Notes: generated by a model from the letters alone, not told the origin. A DNA stretch of 33,350 nucleotides from an uncultured Clostridium sp. (GCA_930990555.1 CAKNPW010000020.1:1-33350); one strand, 5' to 3'; numbered from the stretch's first letter, positions 21,742 through 29,754 are shown. Made by a program: numbers and translations.

Positions 21742-21816
21742 TTAATCCTTAATTCTAAATATCAATTTTACAAATCCCCTTAAAAATTTTGGAACTTTCT
21801 TTACAACAATTGTCAT
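21742..21816 (-). CDS. spoVM: SpoVM-like 24-aa sporulation peptide
   Basis: A micro-gene of 24 codons, starting MTIVVKKVPKFLRGFVK and ending IFRIKD. SpoVM of Bacillus (26 aa) is an amphipathic helix that recognises the convex forespore membrane and anchors the SpoIVA coat base layer. Its key Pro9 is followed by KFL-x-G-x-V, and here Pro9 is at the same position followed by KFLRGFV. The ribosome site AAGGAGGAG is 8 nt upstream of this ATG; another ATG 4 nt further upstream, in a different frame, is too close to it. The location beside rpmB matches the Bacillus order. It is too short for most gene finders. The call rests on motif and synteny. Confidence 0.82.
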   Translation of the reverse strand: MTIVVKKVPKFLRGFVKLIFRIKD

Positions 21817-21859
21817 TCATATCTCCTCCTTTAAAAATTGTTTTCTATATTTATAGTTG

Positions 21860-22009
21860 TTAATTAGAAAGCCATATTATTCCAACTATAATAATTGCAA
21901 CACCTATTACAAAAAGCCAACCTGCAAAAGGAAGTAATAACACCAATAAGATTCCAATTCCTAAACCTATTAATATTACTGCCAAAGTCTTTTTTAATAT
22001 TTTACACAT
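21860..22009 (-). CDS. 49-aa membrane peptide upstream of the spoVM-like gene
   Basis: The ATG at 22009 has a perfect AAGGAGG site 9 nt upstream. The product opens MCKILKKTLAVILIGLGIGI, continues through LLLPFAGWLFVIGVAIIIVG and ends with IIWLSN. It has two hydrophobic helices around a Pro-Phe-Ala-Gly turn and a short basic N-terminus. There is no known function. It is the first gene of a two-gene unit with spoVM, behind a mother-cell-like promoter, so a sporulation role in the membrane is a reasonable inference. The size, frame and ribosome site make it a real gene. Confidence 0.72.
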   Translation of the reverse strand: MCKILKKTLAVILIGLGIGILLVLLLPFAGWLFVIGVAIIIVGIIWLSN

Positions 22010-22031
22010 AAAGTATTACCTCCTTTTTTTA

Positions 22032-22060
22032 TATAATATGAAAAAATAATTATTACTGTG
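22032..22060 (-). promoter_or_regulatory. Mother-cell sigma factor (SigK/SigE type) promoter candidate
   Basis: On the minus strand CATATTATA (22032-22040) fits the SigK -10 CATA-N3-TA and roughly the SigE -10. CAC (22058-22060) lies 17 bp upstream as the SigK -35 core. It sits just before the ribosome site of the 49-aa gene. Confidence 0.45.
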
Positions 22061-22088
22061 ATTACTTTATGTTGATAAATTATTATGA

Positions 22089-22094
22089 TATAAT
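22089..22094 (+). promoter_or_regulatory. Extended -10 promoter of nth
   Basis: TATGATATAAT gives a TGA-extended perfect TATAAT with only a weak -35 (TTTATG, 17 bp upstream). Predicted start is near 22101. Confidence 0.6.
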
Positions 22095-22100
22095 TTGTCA

Positions 22101-22195
22101 AAATAAACTTTATGGTTGGAGTTTAAAGTCCGTTTTGTAGACATAATATTTAAACTTTTAGCTCCGTCCCTAAAGTTCACAAAAGGAGGATAATT
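22101..22195 (+). promoter_or_regulatory. Structured 5' leader of nth (possible cis-regulatory RNA)
   Basis: The leader can fold into one long helix. AACUUUA (22106-22112) pairs with UAAAGUU (22171-22177), GG with CC, GGAG (22118-22121) with CUCC (22162-22165), and AAAG (22125-22128) with CUUU (22155-22158). The same CUCC can instead pair with the GGAG of the ribosome site (22185-22189), giving two exclusive states. I do not recognise a known riboswitch class. Confidence 0.45.
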
Positions 22196-22837
22196 ATGAG
22201 AAAAAAAGATGCTATAGAATTAGTTCAAATATTAAAAAATACATATCCTGATGCAACTTGTAGTCTAGATTTTAAAACACCTTTTCAATTAGTAATTGCT
22301 GTAATGTTATCAGCACAATGTACAGATGAAAGAGTTAATTTAACTACACCCACATTATTTAAGAAATATCCAACAATTGAAGCTTTTGCAAATTGTGATA
22401 TACATGAATTAGAAGAAATAATTCATCCTTGTGGCTTTTATAAAAATAAAGCCAAAAATGCGCGTGCTTGTGCTAATAAAATTTTAAATAATTTTAATGG
22501 AATTGTTCCTAATACTATGGACGAGCTTATAACCTTACCAGGTGTTGGTAGAAAGAGTGCAAATGTAATTCTATTAGAAGTGTTTAGTATCGCAAATGGT
22601 ATTGCAGTGGATACACATGCCAAAAGAATATCTAACAGACTTGGACTTTCAAGTGAGAAAGAACCAACTAAAATTGAACAAGATTTATTAAAAATCTTCC
22701 CTAAAGAATATTTAAAGGATATTAATCATCTTTTTGTGTGGCATGGTAGAAATACTTGCATGGCAAGAAAACCAAATTGTGATAATTGTACGATTAAACA
22801 ATTCTGCAAAAAATATAAAGCAGAACACAAATTTTAA
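22196..22837 (+). CDS. nth: Endonuclease III (base excision repair glycosylase/AP lyase)
   Basis: A 213-aa Nth that removes oxidised pyrimidines and cleaves abasic sites. The helix-hairpin-helix LPGVGRKSANVIL (residues ~113-125) carries the catalytic lysine, and VDTHAKRISNRLGL (~136-149) carries the catalytic aspartate. A [4Fe-4S] cluster motif C-x6-C-x2-C-x5-C (CMARKPNCDNCTIKQFC) ends the domain. It is full length with an AAGGAGG site. The preceding leader is unusually structured. A signal-peptide protein gene follows on the same strand after 65 bp. Confidence 0.97.
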   Translation: MRKKDAIELVQILKNTYPDATCSLDFKTPFQLVIAVMLSAQCTDERVNLTTPTLFKKYPTIEAFANCDIHELEEIIHPCGFYKNKAKNARACANKILNNFNGIVPNTMDELITLPGVGRKSANVILLEVFSIANGIAVDTHAKRISNRLGLSSEKEPTKIEQDLLKIFPKEYLKDINHLFVWHGRNTCMARKPNCDNCTIKQFCKKYKAEHKF

Positions 22838-22902
22838 TTTGTATTGACAAACAAAAACTCATAATATATATTTTGATTAAAGTAATTTTAGGAGGTATAC
22901 CA

Positions 22903-24039
22903 ATGAAAAAATCAAAAAACTTTATAATAACTTTGTTTCTAGTTATTATATTATCTATTTCTACAACATGTTTTGCAGATACGAACGAAACAAAGGAAGA
23001 TTTAAACGCAACACCATATATATCAGGCTCTTCTGAAGATGCAACTACTTTAGTTGAAGATGATTTATATTTATATGGAAATGATATTAATATGAATCAA
23101 ACAATAGATGGAAATGTTTATATTTTAGGGAAAAATGTAGCAATAAATGGTACAGTAGATGGAAATCTATTTATATGTGCAGATAATGTTACCTTTGGTG
23201 ATCAATCTTACATTGATTCAAGTATTTATATTGTAGCAAATAAAATAGACTTTAACACTTCTGCAAATTCACTTTATGCTGTTTGTAACGAACTTACAAT
23301 TCCAGAAGGTCATGGTCCTTTTAGAGATTTATATGCTATGACACAAAAATTAACTTTACTAGGATCTATAGGAAGAAATGCATATGTATATGCACCCGAA
23401 TTTATTACATCAAATGATTCTTCACAAGGGTATGTTGCAGGTAACTTAACATATGTAGCAGAAACTGAAATAGAATTTCCTAGTGGTTTAGTTGGCAGAG
23501 AACTTACTCATATAACTACATCAACTTCATCAAATGCAGGAACTACAATTTGGAGCATAATTATAAATATTGTAAATAGTATATTTGCAGCAAGTTTAGT
23601 ATATTTACTTTATAGATTCTTCTTAGAAAATAGTTTAGAAAAAGCTTCTTCTTGCTTATCACATAAATTTGGTAAAGTATTTTTATCTGGTTTAGTCTCT
23701 TTAATTGCTATCCCTATTCTATCTATTATACTTATTGCTGCACAAATAGGCTTTAATGCGGGATTATTGCTATTAATGTTATATGTATTTATGATTGGAA
23801 TTTCACCATACATATTTGCATCAATCTTAGCTAGAAGAATTTATAATAATAAAAAATATTCTAAAATGCCATTAGAATATTTAATTACTATATTAATTGC
23901 TGTTGTAATTAGTGCTTTACAATTGATACCTTTTGTAGGAATAGTAGTAACGATATTTATTTCTATTTTAGGATTTGGAATTATTATTTATAATTTATTT
24001 TTTAATGGTCATAAACATAAAGAAAACGTAGCAAATTAA
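22903..24039 (+). CDS. Exported bactofilin-like repeat protein with C-terminal membrane domain
   Basis: A 378-aa protein. A signal peptide (MKKSKNFIITLFLVIILSIS...CFA, residues 1-25) is followed by a region of short beta repeats (LYGNDINMNQTIDGNVYILGKN, then AINGTVDGNLFICADN, SYIDSSIYIVANK). These resemble the stacked strands of bactofilins (polymer-forming cytoskeletal family). After a Ser/Thr-rich linker come about five membrane segments (residues ~215-370). The repeats would therefore lie outside the cytoplasm. The frame extends to 22873, but the ATG at 22903 has GGAGG and begins the signal peptide. The role is unknown; an envelope scaffold is a guess. Confidence 0.82.
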   Translation: MKKSKNFIITLFLVIILSISTTCFADTNETKEDLNATPYISGSSEDATTLVEDDLYLYGNDINMNQTIDGNVYILGKNVAINGTVDGNLFICADNVTFGDQSYIDSSIYIVANKIDFNTSANSLYAVCNELTIPEGHGPFRDLYAMTQKLTLLGSIGRNAYVYAPEFITSNDSSQGYVAGNLTYVAETEIEFPSGLVGRELTHITTSTSSNAGTTIWSIIINIVNSIFAASLVYLLYRFFLENSLEKASSCLSHKFGKVFLSGLVSLIAIPILSIILIAAQIGFNAGLLLLMLYVFMIGISPYIFASILARRIYNNKKYSKMPLEYLITILIAVVISALQLIPFVGIVVTIFISILGFGIIIYNLFFNGHKHKENVAN

Positions 24040-24055
24040 TTGCTACGTTTTCTTT
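24019..24055. terminator. Bidirectional terminator between the bactofilin-like gene and rpe
   Basis: A perfect 16-bp stem AAAGAAAACGTAGCAA / TTGCTACGTTTTCTTT with the plus-strand gene's stop in the loop. It serves both converging genes. Confidence 0.93.
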
Positions 24056-24067
24056 ATTTATACAAGC

Positions 24068-24727
24068 TTAATTTTTTAATTTACTTACAGTCGCTTTGTA
24101 ATTTTCGGTCTTTAATATTCCATTTCCCACAACAACTATATCTACTCCTGCATCAGTTACTTCTTCTATAGTATCAAGATTTATTCCACCATCTGCTTCA
24201 ATATATGTATCTAGATTATTTTGTTTTAAATATTGTTTTAAAATTCGAACTTTTCTTAAAGTTTCTGGAATTAAAGCTTGTCCACCCTTACCTGGTTCTA
24301 CTGTCATAACTAATACTGTATTTATGTATGGTAAAAATTCATATATTTCTTTTGCTTCTGTAGTAGGTTTTATTGCAATACCAACTTTACAATTATTGTT
24401 TTTTACTAATTTAATCATTTCATGAATTTTATCTTTATCTTTAATTGCCTCTAAATGAAATGTTATCATATTAGGCTCAATTGCACTATATAATTTTATA
24501 TATGTTTCTACATCTTCTACCATTAAATGAACATCCAATGGTAATGTAGTAATTTGTTTTAATATATTTGAATATTTATTCATTTTATCTACAGTATTTT
24601 TTTCTACGAATTTTCCATCCATAACATCTATATGGAAATAATCTATTCTTGCTACCTCTAAATTATAAAATATTTTTGTTGCTTCATCTTCCTTTGCATC
24701 TAATACTGATGCTGAAATTTCTACCAT
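24068..24727 (-). CDS. rpe: Ribulose-phosphate 3-epimerase
   Basis: A 219-aa TIM barrel that interconverts ribulose 5-phosphate and xylulose 5-phosphate in the pentose phosphate pathway. Metal and catalytic residues are in YFHIDVMDGKFV (residues ~31-42), LDVHLMVED (~67-75), TFHLEA, MTVEPGKGGQ (~140-149) and EADGGINLDT (~177-186). It overlaps the end of rsgA by 7 nt, so the two are co-translated. The rsgA-rpe pair is conserved in Bacillota. Confidence 0.97.
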   Translation of the reverse strand: MVEISASVLDAKEDEATKIFYNLEVARIDYFHIDVMDGKFVEKNTVDKMNKYSNILKQITTLPLDVHLMVEDVETYIKLYSAIEPNMITFHLEAIKDKDKIHEMIKLVKNNNCKVGIAIKPTTEAKEIYEFLPYINTVLVMTVEPGKGGQALIPETLRKVRILKQYLKQNNLDTYIEADGGINLDTIEEVTDAGVDIVVVGNGILKTENYKATVSKLKN

Positions 24728-25578
24728 TTATGTTCCTCCTTATCTCTTAAATTCTCATATATTTTTATAAAGTTCTCATATCTACTTTCTGATATTTTCC
24801 CTTGTTGCATTGCATTTTTTATTCCACAATTTTCTTCTTTAATATGCCTACAACCTATATACTCACAATCTTTTATATATTGTTTAAATTCTTTAAAATA
24901 TTCAGCTAATTTATCTGATTTGATTTCAGAAATATCAAAAGTAGAAAAGCCTGGTGTATCTGCAATATATTCATTTTCTTTAATTTTATATAAAGATATA
25001 TTAGTTGTAGTATTTTTTCCTTTTTTATTTTTATTACTTATTACCCCGGATTTAGTTAATTCTTTCCCAAAAATGCTATTTAATAAAGTAGATTTTCCGA
25101 CTCCTGAATTTCCAGCAAATACACTTATATTGTTTTCTAAAATCATATTTAGGCTTTCTATTCCCTCTTTTTCTTTTGCATTTGTCTCTACTATTGGATA
25201 ACCTATATTTTTATAAATTTCTTTTATCTCTTCTACCTTTTTCTTGTCTAAGTCTATTTTATTAATTACAATTGCAGCCTTTATACCAACATATTCGGCA
25301 TATGCTAATTGTTTATCTAGCATTAATAAATCTGGTTTTGGATTTTTGGCAGATAATACACACACTATTTGGGTTATATTTGAAATTTTAGGTCTTTTAA
25401 TATAATTATCTCTTTTTTCTATTTTTTCTATTATATTTTCATTCTCGTTAAAATCTACTATATCCCCAACAACTATTCCTCCGTCTTTTAATTTGCCTCT
25501 TGCATTACAAGTATATATTTTTTCATTTGCTTCAATATAATATAAATTTGAAATATTACTTATTATTTTTCCTTGCAT
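24721..25578 (-). CDS. rsgA: Ribosome small subunit maturation GTPase RsgA (YjeQ/CpgA)
   Basis: A 285-aa circularly permuted GTPase that checks late 30S assembly. An N-terminal OB fold is followed by VINKIDL (G4), FAGNSGVGKSTLLNSIFG (P-loop, residues ~154-171) and ADTPGFSTFD (G3, ~205-214). The zinc-binding C-terminal helical domain has C-x4-C-x-H-x5-C (CEYIGCRHIKEENC) and the family's SRYENFIKIYE. It has its own extended -10 promoter (25605-25610) and is separated from prkC by a terminator. It leads rpe. Confidence 0.96.
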   Translation of the reverse strand: MQGKIISNISNLYYIEANEKIYTCNARGKLKDGGIVVGDIVDFNENENIIEKIEKRDNYIKRPKISNITQIVCVLSAKNPKPDLLMLDKQLAYAEYVGIKAAIVINKIDLDKKKVEEIKEIYKNIGYPIVETNAKEKEGIESLNMILENNISVFAGNSGVGKSTLLNSIFGKELTKSGVISNKNKKGKNTTTNISLYKIKENEYIADTPGFSTFDISEIKSDKLAEYFKEFKQYIKDCEYIGCRHIKEENCGIKNAMQQGKISESRYENFIKIYENLRDKEEHKW

Positions 25579-25604
25579 AATTCACCTTTTCATATTTTTT
25601 GTAC

Positions 25605-25610
25605 ATTATA
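25605..25610 (-). promoter_or_regulatory. Extended -10 promoter of rsgA-rpe
   Basis: The minus strand reads ATGGTATAAT; a weak TTTAAA lies 17 bp upstream. It starts transcription about 20 nt before the AAGGTG ribosome site. Confidence 0.55.
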
Positions 25611-25651
25611 CCATATTTATTTTATTTTTTAAATATTTTTATAAATGGCTG

Positions 25652-25673
25652 TAGCACAGCCTAAGCTGTGCTA
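25652..25673. other. GC-rich hairpin without T-run
   Basis: TAGCACAGC-CTAA-GCTGTGCTA is a perfect 9-bp stem with a 4-nt loop in the prkC-rsgA gap. Neither strand shows a T-run, so terminator function is doubtful. Confidence 0.6.
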
Positions 25674-25771
25674 ATCCTTTCTAGATACTTTTTTTTAATA
25701 TCATCTGTTAAAGTTAAGTTTTCTTTTTTGAAAACTATTACTTCGACTCCACTAATATCTTCTATTAAATA
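25661..25771 (-). pseudogene. Possible gene remnant (36 codons, no start)
   Basis: An open frame without a start codon reads IEDISGVEVIVFKKENLT and continues LTDDIKKKYLERISTA to a TAG inside the hairpin at 25652-25673. The composition is protein-like (charged, alternating). Upstream the frame is closed, but a sensible continuation exists in another frame (QDLAYLIF), as if a decayed gene end. The family is unknown. Confidence 0.25.
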
Positions 25772-25801
25772 TCAAATAGGCCAAATCTTGCCTTTTAATA
25801 T

Positions 25802-25833
25802 AAAAAGATAAAGCAAATGCTTTATCTCTTTTT
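25802..25833 (-). terminator. Terminator after prkC
   Basis: On the minus strand GATAAAGCA-TT-TGCTTTATC is followed by five T residues, 16 bp after the prkC stop. Confidence 0.9.
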
Positions 25834-25842
25834 ACGAATACT

Positions 25843-27828
25843 TTAATTAAAGGTATAAGTTGTTGCATTATTAAAGTTAAATGTTGTAGATCTGCTATAA
25901 CTTTTTCCATTAGAATCTGTCAATGTTAAAGTAACTGTTTTAGAGCCTTTTCCACTTACTCTTGCTGTAATAGTACTATTTTTATCTACAGAAGATTGTT
26001 TAAAAGCTTCGTTTCCATCAACATTAATTATTAAATCAACAGTTTTAGCAACATTACTACTTGTAATATTTCCAGTTTCTTCTTCATAACCACCAGTAAT
26101 TGATCTTACATCTATTGTAAATGTTGCCTCTTTAGACTCTGAAACCTTATTTACTGTAATTGTAATTGTAGTTCCTTCTTGAACTTCTGTTCCAGCTTCT
26201 CTACTTTGTCTTAATACAACTCCATCATTCTTAGATTCATCTTCATCATTTACTACATTAACTTTCAAACCTGCTTCTGTTAATAAATTTCTTGCTTCTT
26301 GTTCAGTTCTACCAACAACACTTGGTACCTCTACATTTACAATTCCACTACCCTTACTTACAACTAATTTTACAGTACTTCCTTTATTAACAGTTTCACC
26401 ATCTTCTATATCTTGACTTAATACTATTCCAGCTTCTACCTTTTCATCATTTTCTTCTGTTATTTCTGCAACTAACCCAGCATCTTCTAATAATTTTTCA
26501 GCTTCTCCTCTAGTTTTACCAACAACATCTGGTACTTCTACTGTCTCTGCTCCTTTACTTATAACTACAGAAATTTCACTATGTTCTTTTATCGTATAAT
26601 TTTCTTGGTATGATGGATCTTGTGATATTATTTTTCCCTTTTCAACATTTTCATTAAATTCTTCAGAAGCAACCACTAATTTTAAATTTAAATCTTTTAC
26701 AATTTGTTCTGCTTCATCTTGAGTTTTATTTACTAAATTTGGTATTTGAACATCAGCTGGATTTGCTATCTCTACAACTGCCATTGTAATTCCAAATGCT
26801 AAGAAAAATAATATTATTGCACCTATTATTGATGATAACACCTTATGTTTTTTTACAAACTGCATAAACTTATTTGGTTTCTTTCCATTTTTTTGATTAT
26901 TAGATTCTTTGGCTTTTCTTTCCGCTTCTGCTATTTCTTGTGTAGAAATTCTTTGCGTTGCAGCACCTACATTATTTCCAATATGTACAACATTATCATC
27001 TGGATTTTTTAATGCCGCATTTAAATCCTTTAACATCTCTGTTGCTGATTGATATCTTAAATTAACATCTTTTTGCATAGCTTTCATTATTATATCATTT
27101 ACAACTTGTGGAATATTTTCATTTAATTCTTTTGGCTCTATTGGATCTTCTTGCATATGTTTTAATGCTACAGATACAGGCGTATCTGCATCAAAAGGTA
27201 CACGACCAGTTAACATTTCATACATTACAACGCCCAGAGAATATAAATCAGATTTTGCATCTGTATATCCTCCTCTTGCATGTTCTGGAGAAAAATAATG
27301 TACAGAACCTATAGTTGTTCCAAAAGCTGTAATAGTAGAGTTTGAAACTGCTTTTGCTATTCCAAAATCTGTAACTTTTGCAATTCCATCTTCTGTTATT
27401 ATAATATTATGTGGTTTTATATCTCTATGAACAATATTATTTTTATGTGCAGTTTCTAGTGCTGATGCAATTTGAGTTACTATATTTAGAGACCATTTCC
27501 AAGGTAAAGGTCCATTTTCTTCTGTTATAATTTCCTTTAATGTCTTACCTTTTATTAATTCCATTACAATATAATATAAACTACCCTCATTACCAACATC
27601 AAATATAGAGACGATATTGGGATGTGTAAGACTTGCTGCTGATTGTGCTTCTATCCTGAATCGCTTTATAAACTCTTCATCTGTAGTAAATTCATCTCTT
27701 AATATTTTTACTGCTACATATCTATTCAAAACACGGTCTTTACTTTTATAAACCGTAGCCATTCCACCATTTCCTATTTTCTCTATTATCTCGTATCTGT
27801 TCCCTAATATTTTCCCCTCTAGGTCCAT
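25843..27828 (-). CDS. prkC: Serine/threonine kinase with PASTA repeats (PrkC/PknB family)
   Basis: A 661-aa membrane kinase that senses muropeptides or lipid II and controls cell-wall growth and, in Bacillus, spore germination. The kinase domain is residues ~10-275, with the glycine loop GNGGMATVY, VAVKIL (K41), HRDIKPHN (D136) and DFGIAKA. A basic juxtamembrane stretch precedes one transmembrane helix (~331-352). Three extracellular PASTA domains follow (~359-425, 426-495, 497-563), each with a PxVxxxTxxEAxxxL pattern. A ~98-residue beta-rich tail (ATFTIDVRSITGG...TTYTFN) extends beyond the last PASTA. Start codons overlap the prpC region closely (14-nt gap). Confidence 0.97.
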   Translation of the reverse strand: MDLEGKILGNRYEIIEKIGNGGMATVYKSKDRVLNRYVAVKILRDEFTTDEEFIKRFRIEAQSAASLTHPNIVSIFDVGNEGSLYYIVMELIKGKTLKEIITEENGPLPWKWSLNIVTQIASALETAHKNNIVHRDIKPHNIIITEDGIAKVTDFGIAKAVSNSTITAFGTTIGSVHYFSPEHARGGYTDAKSDLYSLGVVMYEMLTGRVPFDADTPVSVALKHMQEDPIEPKELNENIPQVVNDIIMKAMQKDVNLRYQSATEMLKDLNAALKNPDDNVVHIGNNVGAATQRISTQEIAEAERKAKESNNQKNGKKPNKFMQFVKKHKVLSSIIGAIILFFLAFGITMAVVEIANPADVQIPNLVNKTQDEAEQIVKDLNLKLVVASEEFNENVEKGKIISQDPSYQENYTIKEHSEISVVISKGAETVEVPDVVGKTRGEAEKLLEDAGLVAEITEENDEKVEAGIVLSQDIEDGETVNKGSTVKLVVSKGSGIVNVEVPSVVGRTEQEARNLLTEAGLKVNVVNDEDESKNDGVVLRQSREAGTEVQEGTTITITVNKVSESKEATFTIDVRSITGGYEEETGNITSSNVAKTVDLIINVDGNEAFKQSSVDKNSTITARVSGKGSKTVTLTLTDSNGKSYSRSTTFNFNNATTYTFN

Positions 27829-27842
27829 TCTTTCATCTCTCC

Positions 27843-28574
27843 TTAATCATTATATACAATAACAACCGTTATGTTATCATATCCTCCTCTATTGTTTGCT
27901 AATTCGACCAACCTCGTAGTAGCATTTTCTACATCATTCGTTACTAAATCATAAATTTCTTGGTTTGTTACCATATTTGTTAGCCCATCTGATGTTAATA
28001 CAAGTTTATCTCCTTTAAGAAAACCTTTAGTTGTTACGTCTGGTTCTACATAAGGAGTACATCCTAAGGCTTTCATAAGCATATTCTTTTTAGGATGATT
28101 TTCTGCTTCTTCCCTTGTTATTGTTCCTTCTTTTACTAACTTTTCAACATAACTATGGTCTGTTGTTAATTTTCTTATAATGTTTTTTCTAACTCTGTAT
28201 ATTCTGCTATCACCAACATGACCTATATATATTTTATTCCCATAACCTAAAACTAATTCCAAAGTTGTACCCATTCCTTCTAATTCTGGTACTTCTTTTG
28301 ATTTTTCGAACACTACCATATTAGCATATTCCATACTACTTCTTACTAGTTCTTCTATATTTATTCTATCGTGTGGTATTGTATTAAAATTATTAGTTAG
28401 ATATTTCCTAGCTGAATCTATTGCAAGTTTACTTGCAATTTCTCCTCCATTATATCCTCCCATTCCATCTGCCAACATATATATTCTTAATTCATTTTCT
28501 TCTGTTGGAACATAGTATGAATCTTCATTTAATTCTCTTGCTTTACCCAAATCGGTCTTAGCAAAACATTTCAT
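27843..28574 (-). CDS. prpC: PP2C-type serine/threonine phosphatase (PrpC/Stp)
   Basis: A 243-aa PPM phosphatase that reverses PrkC phosphorylation. Metal-binding motifs are TDLGKARELNEDSY (residues ~7-20), LADGMGGYNGGE (~34-45), HVGDSRIYR (~118-126), LTSDGLTNMV (~192-201) and GGYDNITVVIV (~229-239). It lies between rlmN (10-nt gap) and prkC (14-nt gap), the standard order in Bacillota, so the three are one operon. Confidence 0.97.
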   Translation of the reverse strand: MKCFAKTDLGKARELNEDSYYVPTEENELRIYMLADGMGGYNGGEIASKLAIDSARKYLTNNFNTIPHDRINIEELVRSSMEYANMVVFEKSKEVPELEGMGTTLELVLGYGNKIYIGHVGDSRIYRVRKNIIRKLTTDHSYVEKLVKEGTITREEAENHPKKNMLMKALGCTPYVEPDVTTKGFLKGDKLVLTSDGLTNMVTNQEIYDLVTNDVENATTRLVELANNRGGYDNITVVIVYND

Positions 28575-28584
28575 TTTATCACCT

Positions 28585-29616
28585 CTAACGTTTTTCTTCT
28601 ATTGTCTTCCTTCTTAATTGTCCACATGCGGCTTCTATGTCTGAACCTAATTCTCTTCTGATCGTTGCTACAATTCCATGTGCATTTAAATAGTCTCTAA
28701 ATTTAATTATATTATTATCTGTGGATTTCACAAATTTTCCATTTTCTATTTTATTAATTGGTATTAAATTTACATGTGCAAGCATTCCATGTAATAATTT
28801 TACTAACTCTTTGGCATCTTCTAAATTATCATTATTATCCTTTGCCAAAGCATATTCAAAAGAAATTCTTTTATTTGTTTTTTCTATATAATACTTACAT
28901 GCCTCCATTAATTCTTTAATCGGATATGTCTTATTCACTGGCATCATAGCAGTTCTCTTATCATCATTTGTTGCATGTAATGATATTGATAGTGTACATT
29001 GTATTTTTTTATCTGCTAATTCATAAATTTTAGGTACAATTCCACTAGTAGAAATACTTATATGTCTTGCACCTATATTTAAACCTTTTGGATTATTCAA
29101 TATTCCAATAGCAGTTATTACATTGTCAAAATTATCAAATGGTTCTCCAATTCCCATAAAAACTATATTTGATATTTTTGTATTTTCCTCTTGCTCTACA
29201 GCTAAGATTTGTTCTACAATCTCCCCTGCTGTTAAATTTCTAACAAAAGGAATCCCTGTTGACGCACAGAATTTACATCCCATTTTACAGCCAATCTGTG
29301 ATGAAACACATAATGTTTTGCCATGATGATATTCCATTAAAACTGTTTCTATCATATTACCATCTAATATATCAAATAAATACTTTTTAGTTCCATCTTT
29401 TGAAACTAATTTTTTGGCTATCTTATAATTACACATTGTATAATTTTCTTGTAGCTTTTGTCTTAACTCTTTTGATATATTAGTCATATCATCAAATTCT
29501 TTTACTTTTTCTTTGTATAACCACATAAAAACTTGTTCAGCTCTATATGGTTTTTCTCCTAATTCTTGAAATTCTTTTTTTAGTTCGTCTAAATTATAAT
29601 CCTTAATATTCTTCAT
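28585..29616 (-). CDS. rlmN: Dual-specificity 23S rRNA/tRNA adenine-C2 methyltransferase RlmN
   Basis: A 343-aa radical SAM methyltransferase that modifies A2503 of 23S rRNA and A37 of some tRNAs. An N-terminal helical RNA-binding part is followed by the cluster motif CKMGCKFCAS (C-x3-C-x2-C, residues ~109-117) and FMGIGEPFDN. The C-terminal AACGQLRRK holds the cysteine that forms the methylene intermediate. It is full length and begins the rlmN-prpC-prkC operon. Confidence 0.98.
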   Translation of the reverse strand: MKNIKDYNLDELKKEFQELGEKPYRAEQVFMWLYKEKVKEFDDMTNISKELRQKLQENYTMCNYKIAKKLVSKDGTKKYLFDILDGNMIETVLMEYHHGKTLCVSSQIGCKMGCKFCASTGIPFVRNLTAGEIVEQILAVEQEENTKISNIVFMGIGEPFDNFDNVITAIGILNNPKGLNIGARHISISTSGIVPKIYELADKKIQCTLSISLHATNDDKRTAMMPVNKTYPIKELMEACKYYIEKTNKRISFEYALAKDNNDNLEDAKELVKLLHGMLAHVNLIPINKIENGKFVKSTDNNIIKFRDYLNAHGIVATIRRELGSDIEAACGQLRRKTIEEKR

Positions 29617-29693
29617 TTTATTTTCTCTTTTTCACCTATTATTTGTAAAACTATATATATCACAACTTAATCTTTTTTTCAACTATACACGAA

Positions 29694-29747
29694 AAAAATA
29701 GAAGGATTTTTAGCATATAATTTATTAATACTACTCCTTCTATTTTT
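29694..29747 (-). terminator. Terminator after clpX
   Basis: A perfect 13-bp stem AAAAATAGAAGGA / TCCTTCTATTTTT with a long 28-nt loop, followed by a seven-T run on the minus strand, 8 bp after the clpX stop. Confidence 0.82.
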
Positions 29748-29754
29748 ATTTTTT

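Noticed and set aside
26140..26760. Internal repetition in prkC considered as a DNA repeat
   Set aside because: The repetition is at protein level (PASTA domains) and diverged in DNA.
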